The position numbers and the translations under genes are program-made. From B46-G9 sp964548365 (GTDB lineage: Bacteria; Desulfobacterota; DSM-4660; Desulfatiglandales; Desulfatiglandaceae): DNA of 54,943 nt. The notes under the pieces are model-generated. The model searched no databases. It was not told where the DNA came from and saw only the letters and a program-made list of their open reading frames with translations. Positions 15,978 through 24,393 of this stretch are shown here, in pieces (position 1 is the stretch's first letter; each line of letters begins with the position of its first letter). The stretch lies in assembly GCA_964548365.1 (NCBI GenBank), contig CAZJRD010000016.1:1-54943 (forward strand). Direction: 5' to 3'.

Positions 15978-16850
15978 TTACATCCTCAAGAGCCTTGCAA
16001 TTAATGATTTCTGTTTCATCCGTTCGAGTTTCTGCTTGTTCTCCTCCAGGATTTTTTTCTGCAGAGCCACCTTTATCTGAAGGTTTTCTTTTAAATCAAC
16101 TAGTTTATGGGACCTGAGGTTCAATTCAAGGATGGATATTTTATCCTCGCGTGTTTCAAAAGTTGATTCCATATCCAACGTTTTCGAACGAATTTCCTCA
16201 ATCCTGCTCTTTATCCCGGCCAGTTCTGCTTTCTTCGATTGAATGATGTTCTGGATTTGATGTATCTCTTTGAGCACATCTTCTTCCTTCTCCATGGTGA
16301 TAAACAAGGTGAAGAAACAAATCAGGCAAACCAGAAGGAGGATGAAAATGACCCTCGTCGCCACCTTGTAAGTGGTCACGAACCCATGGATAACAATCCT
16401 CAGTTTTCCGAAAATACGCCCCAGTGAATCTCCGGCAGTATAGGGAGCAGCCTCACCTTCAACACGATCCTGCAGAGAACCGAGACGCTCCTTGACAAAC
16501 TGAACTTTTTCCTCCAATTGTCTCGCGACCTTCCCCTGCCGGCAGCGGTCTTCCAGTTTCTCCTCGGCTTCCATCAAACTCTCGGAAAAAACTTTGAGCG
16601 CCTGAAAAGGTTCTGCCATATCGATATCGTGCATGGGCTTTCCCACAAAACGTTCTTTCAGTTCCTGGGACCAGTTTTTCAGGACGTCGCTCATCCCCTC
16701 TATTGCAGAAGCCATTTTCTGCAGAAATGCTTTCGCGCAGAGATACTCGCCCGCCATATCCAGTAAAATGATCCAGTCCTTGCATTCACTCAAGGCCTCA
16801 CTTGCCTGAATCTCAAGATCGCTCTTTCTGCTTGTCGCTCCTTCTCCCAT
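15978..16850 (-). CDS. hypothetical membrane protein with coiled coils
   Basis: I do not recognise the family. The 290-residue product has a helical, charge-rich N-terminal half (about 1-160) and a single strongly hydrophobic segment (about 163-186, VIFILLLVCLICFFTLFITM). A long C-terminal coiled coil rich in Glu, Lys and Ile follows (about 187-290). No signal peptide is evident, so one half is cytoplasmic and the other lies across the membrane. ATG 16850 is chosen because GGGGTGAG precedes it. It lies 49 bases after the NuoF-GltD gene on the same strand and may be the distal gene of that cluster. Confidence 0.55.
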   Translation of the reverse strand: MGEGATSRKSDLEIQASEALSECKDWIILLDMAGEYLCAKAFLQKMASAIEGMSDVLKNWSQELKERFVGKPMHDIDMAEPFQALKVFSESLMEAEEKLEDRCRQGKVARQLEEKVQFVKERLGSLQDRVEGEAAPYTAGDSLGRIFGKLRIVIHGFVTTYKVATRVIFILLLVCLICFFTLFITMEKEEDVLKEIHQIQNIIQSKKAELAGIKSRIEEIRSKTLDMESTFETREDKISILELNLRSHKLVDLKENLQIKVALQKKILEENKQKLERMKQKSLIARLLRM

Positions 16851-16899
16851 GCTCACCCCAACATGCAAGATTTACTCCACACTGCCGAATCACAACTGT

Positions 16900-19800
16900 T
16901 TAGTCCAACTTTACATCGCACCGCAGGCATCGGCTGCACTCCTTCCTTGCCGTTTTTTCATCCAGACCGAGTTCCACTTCTGCGAAACCCTTCATGCGTT
17001 CCTTCACCGGCAATTTGGGCATCTCTGCCATAGCCTGTTTGATAACTTCTCCAGGAACCTCCATGGTAATGGTTATCTCTTGATTGGGTTCCTCTTCCGG
17101 TGCCTCTCCCCGCATCTGCGCAAGATACTTTTCAATCTCCTTCGCCGCTCGCCTGCCGGCGGCCAGGGCATCCACCACCCGGGCCGGACCGGTAACTGCG
17201 TCTCCGCCCGCAAAAATACCGGGCAGGTTTGTCTGTAAAGTCCTCCGATCAGCCTTGACCGTATTTCGCTCGCTCTCGACCGATTGGGAAAAACTCAGAT
17301 CAGGGGTCTGGCCGATAGCGGCAAATATGGTGTCGTATTCCTCCGCCAAGACACATCCTTCGACGGGCACCGGCCTCCGCCTGCCGCTCGCATCGAATTC
17401 TCTGAGTTCGCACTCATCCAGTTCAAAGACCAGACGGCCGTTTCGCTCGCTGATGGACTTCGGGGCAACCAGGACCTTGAGATTAATTCCCTCTTCCAGC
17501 GCATCTTCGATCTCATCCTCGTATGCGGGCATGTCCTTTCTCTCACGGCGATAGAGGATCGTAACATCGGCCCCCATTCTTCTGCACGTTCTGGCCACAT
17601 CAATGGCGACGTTTCCTCCGCCAACCACCGCCACCTTTTTTCCGACTTCCGGGGCGGTTCCAAGCTCCACTTCCCGCAGGAATTCAGCCCCGCCAACCAC
17701 GCCGGGGAGCTCTTCACCGGAAATCCGGGTTGAAAGGCTCTTGTGTGCGCCTACCGCAACAAAAACCGCGTCAAACTCTTCCACCAACTGTTCGAGGGAT
17801 ATGTCCCGCCCCACCCTTTGACCGGTCTTTGCATGTACCCCGGCATCCAGAATAAACTGGATCTCCTCATCCAGGATATCTCTCGGCAGGCGATATGCAG
17901 GTATGCCATATCGGAGCATTCCGCCAAGTTTGGGAAGTTCTTCAAAAACAGTCGGTTCATAGCCCAGCAACGCCAGGTGATAGCTGGCTGCCAATCCACC
18001 CGGACCACCACCAATGACTGCCACTCTCTGACCTTTTGGAGCGGCCTTGTTGATGGTTATCTTGAACCCTTTTTTGCGGGCCATATCAGCCGCAAAACGC
18101 TTGATTTGCGGTATCGCCATGGGCTCATCCGTTTGCCCCCTCAGGCAAACCTCGGTACAGGGATGCGTGCAGACCCGCCCACAGACTCCGGGAAGGGGGT
18201 TGTCCTGGTAGATAAGCGAAATCGCGTCGTCATAACGGCCCTCCGCCACCAGGGAGAGGTACCCCGGCACCTGCTGTCCAACAGGGCAGGCATTGACACA
18301 TTTTGCCTCGAAAAGATCTGCACAGATACCCGCGGCACAATGCTTTTCGAGAATATGTTCTTCATATTCTTCCCGGAAATACTTGAGCGTTGCGAGTACG
18401 GGATTTGGAGCGGTTTGTCCCAGGCCGCACAGTGCGGAGTCCTTGACAAACGTGGCAAGTTCTTCGAGCTCATCCAGGTCACTCATCACTCCCCTGCCTT
18501 CAGTGATCCTGTTGAGAATTTCCAGCATTCGCCTTGTTCCTTCCCGGCAGGGTGTACATTTCCCGCAGGATTCTTCCTGGCAAAAATCAAGGAAGAATCT
18601 GGCCATGTCCACCATGCAGGTGGTCTCGTCCATAACGATCATCCCGCCGGAACCCATGATTGCCCCCACCTTGGCGATGGCTTCATAGTCCGTCGGGGTA
18701 TCCAGGAGCTGGTCGGGAATGCAACCTCCCGACGGCCCGCCTAACTGGACTGCCTTGAATTTCTTGTTCCCGGGGATGCCGCCACCTATCTCGTAGACAA
18801 TCTCTTTGAGCGTGGTGCCCATGGGGACCTCCACCAGGCCGATATTGTTGACCGCACCGCTCAGGGCAAAGACTTTCGTCCCCTTGCTTCCTTCTGTGCC
18901 CACGCTGGCATACCAATCGCCCCCGTTCAGGATAATCTGGGCCACATTGGCAAGGGTCTCGACGTTATTGAGAACGCTGGGTTTTTTCCACAGTCCCTGG
19001 TGCGCGGGAAATGGTGGTCTCGGGCGGGGCATACCTCGCTTTCCTTCAATAGAATGCATGAGGGCCGTTTCTTCGCCACACACAAAAGCTCCGGCTCCCT
19101 GATAGACCTCCAGATCGAAATCGAAACCGCTTCCCAGGATATCCTTTCCCAGGAGGCCATACTCCCGTGCCTGATTGATGGCAATGTCCAGCCGGCGCAG
19201 GGCCAGCGGATACTCTGCACGGCAATAGATATACCCGTGGTGCGCATCGATTGCCTTGGCTGCTATGATCATTCCTTCCAGGACCGCGTGCGGGTCAGCC
19301 TCCAGGACACTCCTGTCCATGAAGGCACCCGGGTCTCCCTCATCCGCGTTGCAGAGCACGTACTTGACATCACTCTTGGAGCGACCGGCGAACTCCCATT
19401 TCAGACCCGTCGGAAAGCCGGCACCACCTCGCCCGCGCAGGCCGGACTTCTTCATTTCTCCCACGATCTCTTCAGGCGTCATTTCCAGGAGGGCCTTGCC
19501 GGCTCCCTGGTACCCGTCCCGCGCGATGTATTCATCGATCACCTCGGGGTCGAGGATCCCCCGGTTTCTCAGCACTCTTAGAAGCTGCCTGGAAAAAAAC
19601 GGAATTTCTCCCAATCCCGGGATCGTCTCAAAGGAAGCAGGTTCCACATAAAACAAGCGTTTCACCGGCCTTCCTTTCAGCAGGTGCTCTTCCACCAGCT
19701 CCGGCACATCCTCTACATGCACTTTCTGGTAAAAAATGGAATCAGGTTGCACCACCAGAACAGGTCCCTGGGCGCAAAATCCGTTACACCCCGTTTCAAT

Positions 19801-19929
19801 GACCCGTACTTCATCGGCCAACCCCTTCTCGGTAATTTCTTTTTCAAGTGCTTTCTTGACCTCTACGCTCCCCGAGGCGTGACATGCGGTCCCCCCGCAA
19901 AGGAGCAAATGAGTTCGATACGTCTTCAT
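16900..19929 (-). CDS. NuoF/HydB-type flavoprotein fused to GltD/NfnB-type NAD(P)H oxidoreductase
   Basis: This 1009-residue fusion has several parts. Residues about 1-110 are a thioredoxin-like [2Fe-2S] domain (CGGTACHASGS, CNGFCAQGP). Residues about 120-540 are a NuoF/HydB core with the FMN/NADH loop GLRGRGGAGFPTGLKWEF and the [4Fe-4S] motif CGKCTPCREGTRR. Residues about 545-1009 resemble the glutamate-synthase small chain/NfnB. This last part has N-terminal Cys clusters (CVNACPVGQQ, CGRVCTHPCTEVC), the FAD loop VIGGGPGGLAASYHLA, the NAD(P) loop VVGGGNVAIDVARTC, and a terminal CSRCLRC. With NuoE and the selenocysteine formate dehydrogenase of the same cluster, it probably passes formate electrons to NAD(P). 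Start: AAGGAGG lies 7 bases upstream. Confidence 0.9.
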   Translation of the reverse strand: MKTYRTHLLLCGGTACHASGSVEVKKALEKEITEKGLADEVRVIETGCNGFCAQGPVLVVQPDSIFYQKVHVEDVPELVEEHLLKGRPVKRLFYVEPASFETIPGLGEIPFFSRQLLRVLRNRGILDPEVIDEYIARDGYQGAGKALLEMTPEEIVGEMKKSGLRGRGGAGFPTGLKWEFAGRSKSDVKYVLCNADEGDPGAFMDRSVLEADPHAVLEGMIIAAKAIDAHHGYIYCRAEYPLALRRLDIAINQAREYGLLGKDILGSGFDFDLEVYQGAGAFVCGEETALMHSIEGKRGMPRPRPPFPAHQGLWKKPSVLNNVETLANVAQIILNGGDWYASVGTEGSKGTKVFALSGAVNNIGLVEVPMGTTLKEIVYEIGGGIPGNKKFKAVQLGGPSGGCIPDQLLDTPTDYEAIAKVGAIMGSGGMIVMDETTCMVDMARFFLDFCQEESCGKCTPCREGTRRMLEILNRITEGRGVMSDLDELEELATFVKDSALCGLGQTAPNPVLATLKYFREEYEEHILEKHCAAGICADLFEAKCVNACPVGQQVPGYLSLVAEGRYDDAISLIYQDNPLPGVCGRVCTHPCTEVCLRGQTDEPMAIPQIKRFAADMARKKGFKITINKAAPKGQRVAVIGGGPGGLAASYHLALLGYEPTVFEELPKLGGMLRYGIPAYRLPRDILDEEIQFILDAGVHAKTGQRVGRDISLEQLVEEFDAVFVAVGAHKSLSTRISGEELPGVVGGAEFLREVELGTAPEVGKKVAVVGGGNVAIDVARTCRRMGADVTILYRRERKDMPAYEDEIEDALEEGINLKVLVAPKSISERNGRLVFELDECELREFDASGRRRPVPVEGCVLAEEYDTIFAAIGQTPDLSFSQSVESERNTVKADRRTLQTNLPGIFAGGDAVTGPARVVDALAAGRRAAKEIEKYLAQMRGEAPEEEPNQEITITMEVPGEVIKQAMAEMPKLPVKERMKGFAEVELGLDEKTARKECSRCLRCDVKLD

Positions 19930-19952
19930 CTAGCGGCCTCCTTACCTCCGGT

Positions 19953-20345
19953 CTATTCCTGTTCGTGCTGTTCCTCTTTCAATCTGGCCAGTGCGAAATC
20001 TGTCTGAACTTCTCCCCGCAAGACATGCCGCTTGAAGACCTGCCGCATCTTGTTGGAGTCTATGTGCTGATAGATGACCGGGTCCTTATCCTGCATCTCC
20101 ACCGTGACATTAGGTTCGCTACTGCACATTCCCATGCACCCGGATGTGATCACGCGGATATCCTGTCGGTCCGTTTCACTCATCTCATCGAGAAGTGCAT
20201 CCATAACTTCCCGAGCTCCGGCAGCAATCCCGCACGTGCCCATATGCACCGTAATCTTGACTGTGGCCCCCCCTTCCCTGAGGGCGGTGTCTTTTTTCAC
20301 TCTCTCCTTGATCTTCTTGAGATCATCAATCGTCAATTTTCCCAT
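19953..20345 (-). CDS. thioredoxin-like [2Fe-2S] ferredoxin protein
   Basis: This 130-residue protein has the thioredoxin-like [2Fe-2S] fold seen in NuoE C-termini and HydC/HndA-type subunits. Likely cluster cysteines lie in HMGTCGIAAGA and SGCMGMCSSEP (four Cys, CxnC...CxxxC). An N-terminal helical piece (residues 1-25) precedes the fold, and DKDPVIYQHIDSNKM is typical of these stand-alone ferredoxins. It lies 23 bases before the NuoF-GltD fusion and probably works as an extra electron carrier of that complex. GGAGGAAAAGCA precedes the ATG. Confidence 0.85.
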   Translation of the reverse strand: MGKLTIDDLKKIKERVKKDTALREGGATVKITVHMGTCGIAAGAREVMDALLDEMSETDRQDIRVITSGCMGMCSSEPNVTVEMQDKDPVIYQHIDSNKMRQVFKRHVLRGEVQTDFALARLKEEQHEQE

Positions 20346-20431
20346 TGCTTTTCCTCCAGCGTGTAAAGAACCAGAATCCAGAAGGCCCGATTTTGCCTTC
20401 CTTCCCGATGGGCGTGATTGCTCTCATATCC

Positions 20432-20469
20432 CTAAAGTGTCTAGAGTGATCTAGAATGTCTAAAGTGCT
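20432..20469. repeat. four imperfect ~10-bp direct repeats (CTARARTGT)
   Basis: CTAAAGTGT, CTAGAGTGAT, CTAGAATGT and CTAAAGTGCT follow each other with 9-10-bp spacing in the 245-base gap (20346-20590) between the HATPase gene and the small ferredoxin gene. The helical-turn spacing would suit a regulator site, but this could equally be decayed simple-sequence repeat. Nothing else is evident in the gap. Confidence 0.5.
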
Positions 20470-20590
20470 TAAAATTAATGAATCGTATTCCATTTTATTG
20501 AATAGATAAGCAAAGCTCACCATAATTCTAGCTCACTTCAAACTTGATTTCTGCTACCCCATGGTCCCATTTCTCAAGTCGACCATTTGA

Positions 20591-21139
20591 CTAGTTGCCA
20601 GTTCTCAGCTTTGCCTCCGACTCCTGGATCATTTGCCCAAGATATTTCAGCACCTTCGGCTCATCGATCGCTACGTCGTCCAGTTCTTTTTTAATGTCCC
20701 GGGTGTCGAAATAAAACTCTTCACTGTTTGTTCGATGCGAGTAAACCAACTCCACCTCGGGATGTCCAGCAATCAGGGCAATAATACATCCGGCCATATT
20801 TCCCAGTGGAGGAAGATCCAGGTGATCCAGGCGGAAGGTCGCGGTTACCCGGGTCCCCTCTCCTTCCCGGGAAGCGATTGAAAAATGGCCGTCGCACCGC
20901 CTGCTGGTTTCCCGAAAGAGGGAAAGCCCCAAACCCACTCGACGCGTAAGCCTCGTGGTATAAAAGGGGTCTGTTACCTTTTCGAGGACCCCTTTCTCTA
21001 TGCCGCTTCCATCATCTGCAATCGTAACGGTAAGCGTGTTCTTCTCTTTTTCCTCCAGGATGGAGATGGTTAGGAGCCCGGCTCCCGCGTTCACGCCGTT
21101 TTCGGCAATATCAAGAATATGAAGAGACAGTTCGCGCAA
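20591..21139 (-). CDS. HATPase (histidine-kinase-like ATP-binding) protein
   Basis: This 182-residue GHKL-type protein has the N-box/DHp-like LHILDIAENGVNAGA, the G1 box DDGSGIEKGVLEKV and the later GLGLSLFRETSRRCDG. It has no sensor region, and the phosphorylatable His is not obvious. The start is TTG at 21139, directly after the TGA stop of the PHP gene in the same frame, with GGAG about 6 bases upstream. PHP, HATPase, DRTGG and hydrogenase-like genes form a recurring set beside NADH-linked hydrogenases and formate dehydrogenases, so signalling for this cluster is likely. Confidence 0.82.
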   Translation of the reverse strand: MRELSLHILDIAENGVNAGAGLLTISILEEKEKNTLTVTIADDGSGIEKGVLEKVTDPFYTTRLTRRVGLGLSLFRETSRRCDGHFSIASREGEGTRVTATFRLDHLDLPPLGNMAGCIIALIAGHPEVELVYSHRTNSEEFYFDTRDIKKELDDVAIDEPKVLKYLGQMIQESEAKLRTGN

Positions 21140-21874
21140 TCATATCTCCACCGACCTGTCCGATTTCCCCAAAAGAGCCAGACGCAGTTCTTCCACCGTT
21201 GCGCTCTCCATGAAAAAAACAGAGACGCGTCGCCCGATGTCCCTGAGAAAATGGGCATCTGAAGAGGTCACCACCGGCAGTCCCAGGTCCTCCAATATTT
21301 TCTTTCCCGTGGTCCTCGCCCACTGAGGATCAGAAACCTCAACACCATCCAACTCCACACCGGGAGGGACAAAACCCAGTTGACTCAACAGGCTGTAACT
21401 GGGGCGATCCACGTGGGACGCGATGCATAAACCTCCCAGCCGATGGATCTCCTGAACGATCTCTTCAAGACCCAGGTCCAATGCACCGATCAGCAACCGG
21501 TCGTTAAACCCCTCAACCTCATCAAATTCATTGGCCCGGACCTGCTCCCCAAAAAACTCCGGCCTGTTTGTCCCTTTGAGAGCCCGGTATACCGTCTTCT
21601 GCATGGCCAGCGCCTGGTCCGCCAGATCAAAGATTGCAAGGATATGGACTTCCTCTCTTGAATTGATTTCCATCCCCGGCAGCACCCGGACCCCCAGGGT
21701 TTCACCCAATCGAACAGCAGGTGCAACATTTTCCGCCGAGTTATGGTCACAGAGCGCAATAATATCCAGACCGATCTCCCTGCATTTTTCCACGATCCTC
21801 CTTGGGCTCATATCCAGATCGCCACAGGGAGAAAGACAGGAGTGAATGTGCAGATCCGTCCTAAATTTTCTCAT
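21140..21874 (-). CDS. PHP-domain phosphoesterase
   Basis: This 244-residue PHP protein has the four-motif metal site: DLHIHSCLSPCGD at the N-terminus, IALCDHNSAENV, GMEINSREEVHILAIF, and SDAHFLRDIG near the C-terminus. It is predicted to be a metal-dependent phosphoesterase; the substrate is unknown. ATG 21874 aligns with the family start (MRKFRTDLHIHS). A TTG at 21886 with a closer GAGGA is the alternative. In related anaerobes the same protein is encoded with HATPase and DRTGG proteins beside hydrogenase genes, which suggests dephosphorylation in a signalling relay. Confidence 0.85.
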   Translation of the reverse strand: MRKFRTDLHIHSCLSPCGDLDMSPRRIVEKCREIGLDIIALCDHNSAENVAPAVRLGETLGVRVLPGMEINSREEVHILAIFDLADQALAMQKTVYRALKGTNRPEFFGEQVRANEFDEVEGFNDRLLIGALDLGLEEIVQEIHRLGGLCIASHVDRPSYSLLSQLGFVPPGVELDGVEVSDPQWARTTGKKILEDLGLPVVTSSDAHFLRDIGRRVSVFFMESATVEELRLALLGKSDRSVEI

Positions 21875-21900
21875 AAGCTGGGGCAAGCATCCTCGTAGAG

Positions 21901-22236
21901 TTACTGAATTCCAGCATCATGAAGCTTGCCGGCCAGCTCATAGGCCGCAAGAGAAGAAAAAAGAAGGGGAATGCCTTCCTCCCTCGCCTTTTCCACGGTT
22001 TCCTGATCAGGCTGGTATCCGTTGGCAAGTACGATCGCGGCCAGTTCTTTCAGCAATGCAACAGCAACGATATTCTGGTGTCTCTGGATCGTAATCCACA
22101 CACTTCCCTTTTCCGCGTTTGCCATGACATCGCTGAGGAGATCCCCGCAATATCCGCCCAGTACTTCCCGCTCGAGCCCGGATTCCCCAGACAACAGGTC
22201 AAGAGACAATCTGCCAACGATGTCCGTTACTTTCAT
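21901..22236 (-). CDS. DRTGG-domain protein (1)
   Basis: This 111-residue protein matches the DRTGG domain: KVTDIVGRLSLDLLSGESGLEREVLGGYCGDLLSDVMANAEKG with the central GYCGDLLSDVM block, then an IVLANGYQPDQETVEKAREEGIPLLFS segment. DRTGG domains occur beside CBS and phosphotransacetylase domains and are thought to bind small ligands; no enzyme activity is known. The ATG overlaps the stop of the hydrogenase-like gene (ATGA) and has AAGGAGA upstream. A second DRTGG gene lies at 24006-24386. Confidence 0.82.
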   Translation of the reverse strand: MKVTDIVGRLSLDLLSGESGLEREVLGGYCGDLLSDVMANAEKGSVWITIQRHQNIVAVALLKELAAIVLANGYQPDQETVEKAREEGIPLLFSSLAAYELAGKLHDAGIQ

Positions 22237-23543
22237 TTTTTCTCCTTCAGGCTGACCGTGCTGGGTGCTCTGCCGCAGAAATAAAGGCAGTCGTCCAGGG
22301 AAGCCCTGCCTTCCACCACGTCTTCAGCAAACGTTGTGCAATCAGGCGATCCGCAGTGGCCGCATTCCTTCCTCGGCAGCTTTGTGAGAATTTCTTCCAC
22401 CCGTTTCTGTCTTTCAATTCGTTCCTTCAAGGTCTTCTTCGTGAGGGTTACACGCGGGGAATACCTGTTTTTCTCGGCAAAAAACCATCCGTTCCTATAG
22501 AGTTTCTTCACATAATCATACTTGACTCGCTTTTCTATTCCGTACATGCGCACCAGTTTCTGCAGGTACCTTTTACCCTGGTACTTATCAGCCACCGTGA
22601 AAAGGCCGCCAAGGCAGCCTTCGGAGCACGTCCTGAACTCTATGTAATCGATATTGGAGAGCCTCCCCATCTCTATCTTCTCAAGGTAGTTGATGGTTTC
22701 CTGGAGACCGGAAACGGCGAGACAATTCATCTGTACCCCCGAAATCTCGCCGCCAGACATGCCCCATCCAAGGCCCATGCCGCCCGAATGATGCAACACC
22801 TTGTCTTCTTCAACCTTTTCAATATTCTTTTTCAAGACACCGTAAATATCAGAAATTCCCACAGCGCCGTCAATATAGGAATGGTCCTGAAAGAAACGCT
22901 CCTTGATACAGATCATCTTTGCTGGGCATGGAGATATATGGACGGTTTTTATCTCCGACTCGTCACACCCGAATTTCGAGGAAAGCCTCATTTTCACCTC
23001 CCTGGCCACTATCTCTCTCGGGGCGGCAAGGGGCGGGATGTGAGAAAGCAGATCAGGGAAACGGGTAGCGATCAGTCTCACCACAACGGGACAGACGGGG
23101 GAAATCAAGGGCCATGGTGCGTGCTCTTTTTTCTTGTTCTCCTTGATATAAAGTTCAATGGCTACATTGAACATCTCATTGGTATATGATTGATCATGCA
23201 CATAAGAAAATCCCATTTTCTTCAGGCCCAGGAGGATATCATTGGGCGTCACCTCTTCACCGAACTGGGAGTAAAGTACGGTTGAAGCACTTACCACCGA
23301 GTATCTGGCCTCCGCCATATCTCTCTTGTCACTGGCAATTGCGCGGATTGCCCCACGTGGGCAGATCCGGATACATTCTCCGCAGTCAACACAAACCCCC
23401 ACGACCTTTGCCACGCGCCCTTCGTGTACCCTGATCGCCTTGGTCGGACATGCCCTCATGCACAGAACGCAACCATTACAACGCGTTTCGTCGATCTCTA
23501 TGTAGTGGACCGGGGTCGTACATAATGGAGATTGATTGTTCAC
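22233..23543 (-). CDS. iron-only-hydrogenase-like Fe-S protein (putative redox/H2 sensor)
   Basis: This is a 436-residue protein. Two ferredoxin-type clusters come first (Cys22/25/28/32 and Cys51/54/57/61). A domain related to the [FeFe]-hydrogenase large subunit follows: SPVCPVVV (Cys151), SPCPAK (Cys206) and FRTCSEGCLGG (Cys306, Cys310) occupy the positions of the four H-cluster ligands. The proton-relay Cys beside the first ligand is Val150 here. A C-terminal FeS motif (KECGHCGSPDC...DDC) ends the protein. These features fit non-catalytic, sensory-type relatives. It starts with GTG, which overlaps the upstream HATPase stop (GTGA). Confidence 0.82.
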   Translation of the reverse strand: MNNQSPLCTTPVHYIEIDETRCNGCVLCMRACPTKAIRVHEGRVAKVVGVCVDCGECIRICPRGAIRAIASDKRDMAEARYSVVSASTVLYSQFGEEVTPNDILLGLKKMGFSYVHDQSYTNEMFNVAIELYIKENKKKEHAPWPLISPVCPVVVRLIATRFPDLLSHIPPLAAPREIVAREVKMRLSSKFGCDESEIKTVHISPCPAKMICIKERFFQDHSYIDGAVGISDIYGVLKKNIEKVEEDKVLHHSGGMGLGWGMSGGEISGVQMNCLAVSGLQETINYLEKIEMGRLSNIDYIEFRTCSEGCLGGLFTVADKYQGKRYLQKLVRMYGIEKRVKYDYVKKLYRNGWFFAEKNRYSPRVTLTKKTLKERIERQKRVEEILTKLPRKECGHCGSPDCTTFAEDVVEGRASLDDCLYFCGRAPSTVSLKEKK

Positions 23544-23974
23544 CGCGGTTCCCCTGTAAGATGAAACAAAATCTTCAACCGGGTTCCCTGATCATGGCCT
23601 GATCGTATGTCCAGGGAATCGGCATTTTTCTTGATATTCGGGAGTCCCATACCCGCGCCGAAACCCATTTCCCTGTATTCCGCGGGGGCGGTTGAAAATC
23701 CTTCCTGCAAGGCCGCTCCAATGTCCCCGATACCGGTCCCGTCGTCATTGACCTGCAGCTCAATTTGATTAGGATTCACCGTCAGCACAAGCTCCCCTTT
23801 TCCCCCGTACATGACAATGTTCATCTCGGCTTCATAGGCGCACACCGATGCACGGCGAATAATCTGCTCCTCGAAACCGATATTTCGCAACATTCTTTGT
23901 ACCTGGAGCGAGGCTTCGCCGGCTCGCACGAAATCCCTCGGGTCCACATTAAAGCGCTTTTGTAATTGAGGCAT
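23540..23974 (-). CDS. HATPase / anti-sigma-factor-like ATP-binding protein
   Basis: This 144-residue GHKL protein resembles RsbW/SpoIIAB-type serine kinases. It has RRASVCAYEAEMNIVMYGGKG (N-box), QVNDDGTGIGDIGAALQEGFSTAP (G1) and GFGAGMGLPNIKKNADSLDI (G2). No sensor or receiver domain is present. Its place between a DRTGG gene and the hydrogenase-like gene suggests that it relays the sensor's state by phosphorylation or protein binding. The ATG has AGGAG about 11 bases upstream. Confidence 0.83.
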   Translation of the reverse strand: MPQLQKRFNVDPRDFVRAGEASLQVQRMLRNIGFEEQIIRRASVCAYEAEMNIVMYGGKGELVLTVNPNQIELQVNDDGTGIGDIGAALQEGFSTAPAEYREMGFGAGMGLPNIKKNADSLDIRSGHDQGTRLKILFHLTGEPR

Positions 23975-24005
23975 ATGAGGCTCACTCCTGAAAGAGACGT
24001 GCGGC

Positions 24006-24386
24006 CTATACTATTTCCGCGCCCGAGACCCTGGAACCCCGATTCTCAACGCCCCGCAAACCTTCTCGAAAGAGTCTTCCACACGCGGAATACATCGTAA
24101 ACGGCGTTGACAAAAGAGGGAGATCATGCTCCACCGCATGGATTATCATTTCCGCGGTAGGCCTTTTTTCCCGGACAAGCACCACCGCCGCCACCCCCGA
24201 GATGACTGATGTCCGTATCACCTGAATGTTATTGAGGCCCGTCAGAAGGAGGGACCCGGATGTCGGTCCCCGGAGCATATCACTCATCAAATCGCTCGCA
24301 GTTCCCGCCACGACAAGCGAATCGAGCTTCTCCTCTCCCACCAGCACTTTGGCCTTCAGGATCTCTTTTATGTGCGATAATTTCAT
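24006..24386 (-). CDS. DRTGG-domain protein (2)
   Basis: This 126-residue protein begins MKLSHIKEILKAKVLVGEEKL and carries the DRTGG-type block GTASDLMSDMLRG, then LLLTGLNNIQVIRTSVISGVAAVVLVREKRP. It is a paralogue of the DRTGG protein at 21901-22236. The ATG at 24386 is set by the family start and by AGGA about 8 bases upstream; the open frame extends farther upstream but only across nuoE. It is 7 bases after nuoE, so it is in the same transcript. Confidence 0.82.
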   Translation of the reverse strand: MKLSHIKEILKAKVLVGEEKLDSLVVAGTASDLMSDMLRGPTSGSLLLTGLNNIQVIRTSVISGVAAVVLVREKRPTAEMIIHAVEHDLPLLSTPFTMYSACGRLFREGLRGVENRGSRVSGAEIV

Positions 24387-24393
24387 GGGTGTC

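Noticed and set aside
22233..23543. A catalytic [FeFe] hydrogenase
   Set aside because: The proton-relay Cys is Val and the L3 motif deviates, so the sensor-type reading is preferred.
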